This document shows positions 15,688 to 20,607 of a stretch of 20,607 nt of DNA, one piece after another (the stretch's first letter is position 1; the number at the start of each line of letters is the position of its first letter). The DNA comes from an uncultured Blautia sp. (lineage in GTDB: Bacteria; Bacillota; Clostridia; Lachnospirales; Lachnospiraceae). The stretch is from assembly GCA_900542045.1 (NCBI GenBank), contig UQMI01000056.1, forward strand, positions 1 to 20,607, in the 5' to 3' direction. The position numbers and the translations under genes were made by a program. The notes under the pieces were generated by a model, which saw only the letters and a program-made list of their open reading frames with translations, ran no database searches and had not been told where the DNA came from.

Positions 15688-16783
15688 CGATCACAGCCTC
15701 ACTGTCTGCCTCCGGGCACACTTCCGGATGAAGTACAGATGACAGCCATACAGATCCCAGAATGCCGCTGGGCACCGGACTGTCCCATGCCTCCGCCTTG
15801 CCGGGCATCTGGTATACATTTCCATTCTCCACAGCCGCACAGCCTGCCAGATTCTGATCTGCCAGAACATCGTCCACCGTATATTCCGAATCGGATGCCA
15901 GGATAATATATTCCGGGTTCCAGGCCAGAACCTGTTCGTAGCTGACCTCTGCCCAGTAAGTATCTGTCAGCTCTTCTGCCACATTGGCTCCTCCTGCCAT
16001 CTGGATCATATCCGACTGATACATGGCGCCTCCGGCAGTGGACAGGAAATCGGAATTGCCTGCCAGATAAACACTGGGCGCTTCCTCTTCTGCCAGAGTT
16101 TCCTCCAGACGTGCCTCCTGCTCTGCAGAAAAATCCAGCAGCTCCTGGGCCTGATCCATGGTATTGGTGGCCGTTCCGATCAGGGTAACTGCTTCTTCCA
16201 GCAGTTCCTGGTCCTCCGGGTTCACCAGAAGAACATCGATATCCAGCTCTTCCAGAGACTCCGCCGCATCCTGCAGCTTAAGCGGAAGAATCACCAGATC
16301 CGGTTCCAGGGCAGCGCAGCCTTCCAGGTCAAATTCCTTGGCCGTTCCCACACTGGGAAGTTCCAGCAGCTCCGGTGCGCTGAGACTGTAAATGGGACGC
16401 GTATCCGCCTTTGCTTCGATTCCCACCAGCTTCTCGTCCAGATCCAGCGCGATCAGCAGACTGGTGGTAATGTAATATCCGCTCACCAGCTTCTGGGGTT
16501 CGTCTTCAATGGTCACTTCCCGGCCCGCCTGATCTGTTACTGTGACCGGATAGGCAGATTCTGCGGCCTCTTCACTGCCGGTTTCCGCCGGCGCTTCGGT
16601 TTCTGCGGCCTCTGCATCTTCTGAGGCTTCCGCCTCTTCTGTATTATCCGTATCTTCCGTTGTTTCTGTGGTCTGCGCTGCTTCTGCATCCTCCGCTGTG
16701 CCTGTGGCAGTATCCTGTCCGCAGGCTGTCAGAGACAGCGTCATCGCCAGAACCAGCAGCATGGACAGCACCTTTTTCTTCAT
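15641..16783 (-). CDS. Substrate-binding lipoprotein, FecB/BtuF/MolA-like
   Basis: Protein of 380 residues with a signal peptide and lipobox LTAC (Cys21), so it is anchored outside the cell membrane. Residues 22-76 form a strongly acidic Ala/Glu/Thr linker without structure. The rest is a class III (cluster A) binding fold: PVTVTDQAGREVTIEDEPQKLV opens it and GILGSVWLSSVLHPE lies near the end (given in part). This family binds iron chelates, cobalamin, haem or, for MolA, molybdate/tungstate. AAGGAGGT precedes the ATG at 16783 by six bases. It is the first gene of the leftward molybdenum operon, driven by the promoter at 16937-16965 and a structured leader. Confidence 0.9.
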   Translation of the reverse strand: MKKKVLSMLLVLAMTLSLTACGQDTATGTAEDAEAAQTTETTEDTDNTEEAEASEDAEAAETEAPAETGSEEAAESAYPVTVTDQAGREVTIEDEPQKLVSGYYITTSLLIALDLDEKLVGIEAKADTRPIYSLSAPELLELPSVGTAKEFDLEGCAALEPDLVILPLKLQDAAESLEELDIDVLLVNPEDQELLEEAVTLIGTATNTMDQAQELLDFSAEQEARLEETLAEEEAPSVYLAGNSDFLSTAGGAMYQSDMIQMAGGANVAEELTDTYWAEVSYEQVLAWNPEYIILASDSEYTVDDVLADQNLAGCAAVENGNVYQMPGKAEAWDSPVPSGILGSVWLSSVLHPEVCPEADSEAVIDEFYETFYGFTYSEN

Positions 16784-16930
16784 TATTACCTCCTTCTACG
16801 CATTTCCTATTCTAGACACATTTACTGTGTCATAAAGGGATACCCTTGGGTATTTACTGCGTCAATAACGGCAGATTTGGAAGCTTACTTCCACACTTCA
16901 CGCTCCCGACCGTTATAGTTTCATAAATAC
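16784..16930 (-). other. Long structured 5' leader of the importer lipoprotein gene
   Basis: If transcription starts near 16930 the leader is about 146 bases. It contains three inverted repeats: ATAACGG/CCGTTAT (16865-16871, 16910-16916) enclosing GGAAG-CTTA-CTTCC, a near-palindrome ATACCC-TT-GGGTAT (16840-16853) and GACACA-TTTAC-TGTGTC (16815-16831). Two copies of ATTTACTG[T/C]GTCA lie 32 bases apart (16820, 16852). It does not match a riboswitch I know. Confidence 0.5.
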
Positions 16931-16934
16931 AACG
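16911..16934. promoter_or_regulatory. Candidate ModE box
   Basis: CGTTATAG-N8-ATACAACG is a 24-base dyad with the 8-8-8 geometry of the E. coli modA operator (CGTTATAT-N8-ACATAACG, from memory). It overlaps the predicted start of the leftward importer transcript, where ModE-molybdate represses in E. coli, and lies upstream of the rightward hydroxylase promoter. A ModE-type protein is encoded in the same locus. Confidence 0.6.
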
Positions 16935-16936
16935 GA

Positions 16937-16965
16937 ATTATAGCAATTATCCTTTCTAAAATCAA
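16937..16965 (-). promoter_or_regulatory. Leftward promoter of the molybdenum importer operon
   Basis: Minus strand TTGATT (complement of 16960-16965), 17-base spacer, perfect TATAAT (complement of 16937-16942) with TGC immediately before it, an extended -10. The expected start near 16930 falls inside the ModE-like dyad. Confidence 0.7.
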
Positions 16966-16981
16966 GACGTACTGCTATAAT
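16953..16981 (+). promoter_or_regulatory. Rightward promoter of the hydroxylase operon
   Basis: A perfect TATAAT (16976-16981) preceded by TGC forms an extended -10; the -35 (TTTCTA, 16953-16958) is poor. The start would be near 16988, leaving a 32-base leader with a GAGGAA ribosome site. Its -35 region interleaves with that of the leftward promoter, so the two would compete for polymerase. Confidence 0.65.
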
Positions 16982-17019
16982 AAAGCTGACGAAAAAAGAT
17001 AAAAAAGAGGAACGTACCT

Positions 17020-17820
17020 ATGCTAACGATTCGAAACTATGTCCAGGCGGAAAGTCTGGAAGAAGCTTACACGCTGAATCAGAAAAGAAATGCGCGTGTT
17101 TTGGGCGGCATGCTCTGGCTGAAAATGTCAGACGGCACTGCCGGAACCGTCATTGATCTGTGCCGTCTCGGTCTGGATTCTATCGAGGAAACCGAAGAAC
17201 AGTTTTCCATCGGCGCCATGGCCACTCTTCGTCAGTTTGAGCTCCATCCCGGCCTGCATGCCTACACCCGGGGAATGGCAGCCTGTGCCGTCCGGGATAT
17301 CGTAGGCGTACAGTTTCGGAATATGGCCACCATGGGCGGCAGTGTCTGGGGCCGTTTTGGATTCTCAGACGTTCTGACATTTCTGCTGTCCATGGATACT
17401 TATGTGGAATTATATAAGGGCGGTATCATTCCCCTGGAAACATTTGCAGAAATGAAGCGGGACAACGATATCCTGGTCCGGATCCTGATCCGTAAAACAC
17501 CCGGAAACTTTGTCTACAGCGCCATGCGGAACCAGAGGACAGACTTTCCCATCCTCACCTGCGCCCTGTCGCAGATGGGTGACGAATACCGTGCCGTCAT
17601 CGGTGCCCGTCCCGGCCGTGCCATGGTGATCCGGGACGAACAGGGCCTGTTAAAAGACGGCATCACAGAAACCAGCGCCGGAGCCTTTGCCGCCTATGCT
17701 GCAGAACAGGTTCCTACCGGAAGCAATCTCCGGGGAAGCGCCGCTTATCGGACGCATCTTGTCAAAGTACTGACCAGACGCGGTACACTGGAACTGGGAG
17801 GAATACAGAAATGGAACTGA
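17020..17820 (+). CDS. FAD-binding subunit of a molybdenum hydroxylase (xanthine dehydrogenase family)
   Basis: Protein of 266 residues, slightly short for the usual 280-300. The FAD-binding domain (about 1-165) shows VLGGMLWLK in place of the common AGGTDL loop and QFRNMATMGGSVWGRFGFSD, the signature that wraps the FAD pyrophosphate. A C-terminal CO_deh_flav_C-like domain follows. It passes electrons from the 2Fe-2S subunit to an acceptor such as NAD+ or ferredoxin. Its stop overlaps the next gene by ten bases, and the three subunits form one operon. Confidence 0.9.
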   Translation: MLTIRNYVQAESLEEAYTLNQKRNARVLGGMLWLKMSDGTAGTVIDLCRLGLDSIEETEEQFSIGAMATLRQFELHPGLHAYTRGMAACAVRDIVGVQFRNMATMGGSVWGRFGFSDVLTFLLSMDTYVELYKGGIIPLETFAEMKRDNDILVRILIRKTPGNFVYSAMRNQRTDFPILTCALSQMGDEYRAVIGARPGRAMVIRDEQGLLKDGITETSAGAFAAYAAEQVPTGSNLRGSAAYRTHLVKVLTRRGTLELGGIQKWN

Positions 17821-18296
17821 AACTTACACTGAATGGAAAAGAAATCACCGATCAGGTGGAACCTGATCTTCTGCTGATCGATTTCCTGCGGGCACACAAC
17901 TGTTACAGTGTCAAACGGGGCTGTGAGACTTCCAACTGCGGCCTGTGTACCGTTTTTATGGACGAAAAACCCATATTGTCCTGCTCCATCCTGGCCGTCC
18001 GCGCCGCCGGACACCACATCCAGACATTGGAAGGTCTGCAGGAAGAGGCTGCTGACTTTGCAGGATTCATCGCCGATCAGGGCGCAGATCAGTGCGGTTT
18101 CTGCAACCCTGGATTTGTCATGAATACCATTGCTCTTCTGCGGGAAAATCCTGATCCCACTGACGATGAGATCCGGGCATATCTGGCCGGCAATCTGTGC
18201 CGCTGTTCCGGCTACGAAGGCCAGCTCCGGGGAATCCGCAGCTATCTTGACAGCCGCAGAGAGAAAGGAGGCAGACATGGAACACAGAGCATATAA
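17811..18296 (+). CDS. 2Fe-2S subunit of a molybdenum hydroxylase
   Basis: Protein of 161 residues. The N-terminal plant-type ferredoxin domain has Cys38, Cys43, Cys46 and Cys58, although the usual Gly-x-Cys-Gly loop reads CETSNCGLC. The C-terminal helical domain has Cys95 and Cys98 in QCGFCNPG and Cys130 and Cys132 in GNLCRCSGY, giving two [2Fe-2S] clusters. It carries electrons from the molybdenum site to FAD. GGAGG precedes the ATG at 17811. The 3' end overlaps the large subunit by 20 bases, and the last residues (after about 150) are outside the conserved domain. Confidence 0.94.
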   Translation: MELKLTLNGKEITDQVEPDLLLIDFLRAHNCYSVKRGCETSNCGLCTVFMDEKPILSCSILAVRAAGHHIQTLEGLQEEAADFAGFIADQGADQCGFCNPGFVMNTIALLRENPDPTDDEIRAYLAGNLCRCSGYEGQLRGIRSYLDSRREKGGRHGTQSI

Positions 18297-20565
18297 GCAG
18301 GTCAACAAACCCGTCCGCAAAAAGGACTCCATGCAGCTTCTTCTCGGCAAGCCCGTCTATATGGATGACATCACTTCCAAGGATGCTCTGGTGGTAAAGC
18401 TGCTCCGTTCGCCTCACCCAAATGCCATTGTAAAAGAAGTGAATACGGCCGCAGCAATGAAAATCCCCGGCGTGGTCGCCATTTACACCTGGGAAGATGT
18501 CCCCAGGAAGCGCTTCACCATTGCCGGGCAGACCTATCCGGAGCCGTCTCCCTATGACCGGCTGATCCTGGACCGCCATGTACGGTTCGTGGGCGATGCC
18601 GTGGCCATTATCGCTGCAGAGACTGAAAAAGCAGCCCTTCTGGCAAGAAAACGGATCAAAGTAAAATACGAAGTCCTGGAACCGGTGCTGGACTTTTGCA
18701 CCGCAAAAGACAATCCCGTCCTGGTCCATCCGGAAGACGACTGGTATCCGCCCTGTCCGGTGGGCGGCGACAGCAAGCGCAACCTTGTGGCCAGCGAAGT
18801 AAACGGAGACGGAGATGTGGATGCTGTCATGGCCGACTGTGACATTGTCCTGGACCGTACCTATCACACGAAAGCCTTCAGCCAGGCCATGATGGAGACC
18901 TTCCGTACCTATACGGAACTGGATGCTTACGGCAGGCTCCATGTGGTCTCCTCCACCCAGATCGTATTCCACTGCCGGAGGATCCTGTCCCATGCCCTTG
19001 GAATCCCCAAGAGCCGGATCCGTGTGGAAAAACCCAGGATCGGCGGCGGATTCGGTGCCAAGCAGACAGCCGTCTGTGAAGTTTATCCGGCCTTTGTCAC
19101 TATGCAGACCGGCCGGCCTGCCAAACTGATCTATTCCCGGGAGGAATCCCTGCTGGCCGGATCCCCGCGCCATGAAATGCAGGTACGGGTGCGCCTTGGC
19201 GCAGACAAAGACGGAACGATCCGCTGTGTGGATCTCTATACCCTTTCCAATACCGGTGCCTACGGAGAACATGGCCCCACCACTGTGGGACTTTCCGGCC
19301 ATAAGTCCATCCCTCTGTACACGGGTAATCTGGAAGCCTACCGCTTCAGCTACGACGTTGTCTATACCAACCTGCAGGCAGCCGGAGCTTACCGTGGCTA
19401 CGGAGCCACCCAGGGAATCTATGCCCTGGAAACTACAGTCAACGAACTGGCCGAACAGCTGGGTATGGATCCCACCAGAATCCGGGACAAGAACATGGTC
19501 CGGGAGGGTATGCAGATGCCGGCCTACTATAATGAACCGGCCAACGCCTGCGCCCTTGACCGGTGCATGGATCACTGCCGGAAAATGTTCCACTGGGAAG
19601 AAAAATATCCGGTACGGGATATGGGAAACGGCAAAGTCCGGGCCGCCGGAGTTGCCATGGCCATGCAGGGCTCCTGTATCTCCCGGGTGGATGTGGGCTC
19701 TACCACCATCAAACTCAATGAGGACGGCTCCTACAACCTGATCATTGGAGCCGCAGACATGGGCACCGGCTGTGACACCATTCTGGCTCAGATGGCGGCG
19801 GAATGCATGGACTGTGATGTGGACAATGTGGCTGTCTTCGGTGCAGACACCGATGTGTCTCCCTACGACTCCGGTTCCTACGCATCCTCCACCACCTATG
19901 TTACCGGAAAAGCCGTGGAGAAAGCCTGCTCGGAGCTGAAAGAAAAGCTCTGCTCCATAGCGGCGGAAATGCTGGACTGCGAACCGCAGGAAATCCAGTT
20001 CGAAGGAAAACAGGTTCGCCGGATAGAAACCGGCCAGATCCTTCCTCTGGAGGACATTGCCTGTAAATCACAGGTGTTCAATACCCAGGCCGCCGAGGCT
20101 ACCGCCAGTCATTCCTCCTCGATCTCTCCGCCGCCTTTCATGGTGGGCATGGTGGAGATCGAACTGGACAAAGAAACCGGCCAGGTAACGATCCTGGATT
20201 ATATGGCTGTGGTGGACTGCGGTATTCCCATTAACCCTGCTCTGGCACGCATCCAGACTGAAGGCGGTATTGTACAGGGTATCGGCCACACACTGATGGA
20301 AGATGTCCGCTACAACCAGAATGGACGCCTCATCGGCACTTCCTTTATGCAATACAAAATCCCCACCCGGCTGGACATGGGAAATCTTCGGGTGGAATTT
20401 GAGCACAGCTACGAACCCACCGGGCCTTTCGGAGCCAAATCCATCGGAGAGATCGTCATCAATACACCTGCTCCCGCCCTGACCCACGCCATTTACCGGG
20501 CCACCGGCGTATGGCACCGGGAGCTGCCCATCACACCGGAAAAAATTGCACTTTCCCTGGAATAG
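18277..20565 (+). CDS. Molybdopterin-binding catalytic subunit, xanthine dehydrogenase family
   Basis: Protein of 762 residues. The N-terminal aldehyde oxidase a/b hammerhead region (about 20-130) is followed by the molybdopterin-binding part. Visible cofactor motifs are IGGGFGAKQ (255-263), AYRGYGATQ (371-379), GAADMGTGCDTILAQ (491-505) and SYASSTTYVTGKAV (534-547). GPFGAKSIGE ends in Glu725, the expected catalytic base. It hydroxylates a substrate carbon with water-derived oxygen. Substrate may be xanthine, hypoxanthine, nicotinate or another heterocycle; the nearby permease and MocA favour a purine. ATG at 18277 has AAAGGAGG six bases before it. A frame start at 18130 would lie inside the 2Fe-2S gene. 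Whether a labile selenium is used cannot be seen. Confidence 0.93.
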   Translation: MEHRAYKQVNKPVRKKDSMQLLLGKPVYMDDITSKDALVVKLLRSPHPNAIVKEVNTAAAMKIPGVVAIYTWEDVPRKRFTIAGQTYPEPSPYDRLILDRHVRFVGDAVAIIAAETEKAALLARKRIKVKYEVLEPVLDFCTAKDNPVLVHPEDDWYPPCPVGGDSKRNLVASEVNGDGDVDAVMADCDIVLDRTYHTKAFSQAMMETFRTYTELDAYGRLHVVSSTQIVFHCRRILSHALGIPKSRIRVEKPRIGGGFGAKQTAVCEVYPAFVTMQTGRPAKLIYSREESLLAGSPRHEMQVRVRLGADKDGTIRCVDLYTLSNTGAYGEHGPTTVGLSGHKSIPLYTGNLEAYRFSYDVVYTNLQAAGAYRGYGATQGIYALETTVNELAEQLGMDPTRIRDKNMVREGMQMPAYYNEPANACALDRCMDHCRKMFHWEEKYPVRDMGNGKVRAAGVAMAMQGSCISRVDVGSTTIKLNEDGSYNLIIGAADMGTGCDTILAQMAAECMDCDVDNVAVFGADTDVSPYDSGSYASSTTYVTGKAVEKACSELKEKLCSIAAEMLDCEPQEIQFEGKQVRRIETGQILPLEDIACKSQVFNTQAAEATASHSSSISPPPFMVGMVEIELDKETGQVTILDYMAVVDCGIPINPALARIQTEGGIVQGIGHTLMEDVRYNQNGRLIGTSFMQYKIPTRLDMGNLRVEFEHSYEPTGPFGAKSIGEIVINTPAPALTHAIYRATGVWHRELPITPEKIALSLE

Positions 20566-20593
20566 TTTCAGGACGCACCTATACAATAGAGGC

Positions 20594-20607
20594 GGGGCAT
20601 CTGCCCC
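20594..20607 (+). terminator. GC hairpin at window end, probable terminator cut by the edge
   Basis: GGGGC-ATCT-GCCCC is a perfect 5-base stem beginning 29 bases after the hydroxylase stop. The T-run needed to prove termination would lie just beyond the window. Confidence 0.5.

Noticed and set aside
16784..16930. Known Moco or tungsten cofactor riboswitch
   Set aside because: Some short stems are present, but I could not match the conserved Moco RNA segments in order on the transcribed strand. It is left as an unknown leader.
18118..19593. Open frame of 491 codons on the minus strand opposite the hydroxylase genes
   Set aside because: It is antisense to the well-supported large subunit, has no family motif or convincing ribosome site, and is a by-product of high G+C codon bias.

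Overview
The window looks like chromosomal DNA of an anaerobic Firmicute, most likely a gut Lachnospiraceae-type Clostridium. Evidence for this is the strong AGGAGG ribosome-binding sites, TATAAT/TATACT promoters often with an upstream TG, a rubrerythrin, an ECF transporter, an acidic-linker lipoprotein and a three-subunit molybdenum hydroxylase. No species can be named from the sequence alone. Coding density is high and no rRNA, tRNA, CRISPR array or insertion sequence was seen.

Region 1 (1-7,770, all minus strand, visibly less G+C rich than the rest) is a probable metal or metallophore uptake operon. In transcription order it holds an AraC-family regulator, an ECF S component (MptD/Trep_Strep-like), an ECF T component, a tandem ECF ATPase, and two exporter-fold ABC half-transporters resembling YbtP/YbtQ and IrtA/IrtB. 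The first 20 codons of a DtxR-family metal-dependent repressor run off the left edge. A near-perfect dyad GTTAG-N6-CTAAC occurs before the S component and before the ABC pair, and one half of it sits at the predicted start of the AraC transcript. These are candidate operators of a single regulon.

Region 2 (7,770-11,046, minus strand) is ordinary chromosome. It holds a small PH-like protein of unknown function, an orphan GHKL (AgrC-like) sensor kinase with no adjacent response regulator, and a rubrerythrin, with two good intrinsic terminators.

Region 3 (11,047-20,607) is a molybdenum supply-and-use locus. Leftward genes encode a FecB/FecCD/FecE-type ABC importer (lipoprotein, permease, ATPase), a short ModE-type regulator lacking the molybdate-binding domain, a fusion of a THEP1-like NTPase with a MocA-type cytidylyltransferase, and an NCS2 xanthine/uracil-type permease. 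Rightward genes encode the FAD, 2Fe-2S and molybdopterin subunits of a xanthine dehydrogenase-family enzyme. The divergent intergenic region has two overlapping extended -10 promoters, a 24-bp dyad with the 8-8-8 geometry of a ModE box over the importer's predicted start site, and a long structured leader before the importer lipoprotein. The simplest model is that the importer brings in molybdate or tungstate by a MolABC-like route, the fusion protein makes the cytosine-dinucleotide cofactor, the permease supplies a purine, and the hydroxylase oxidises it.
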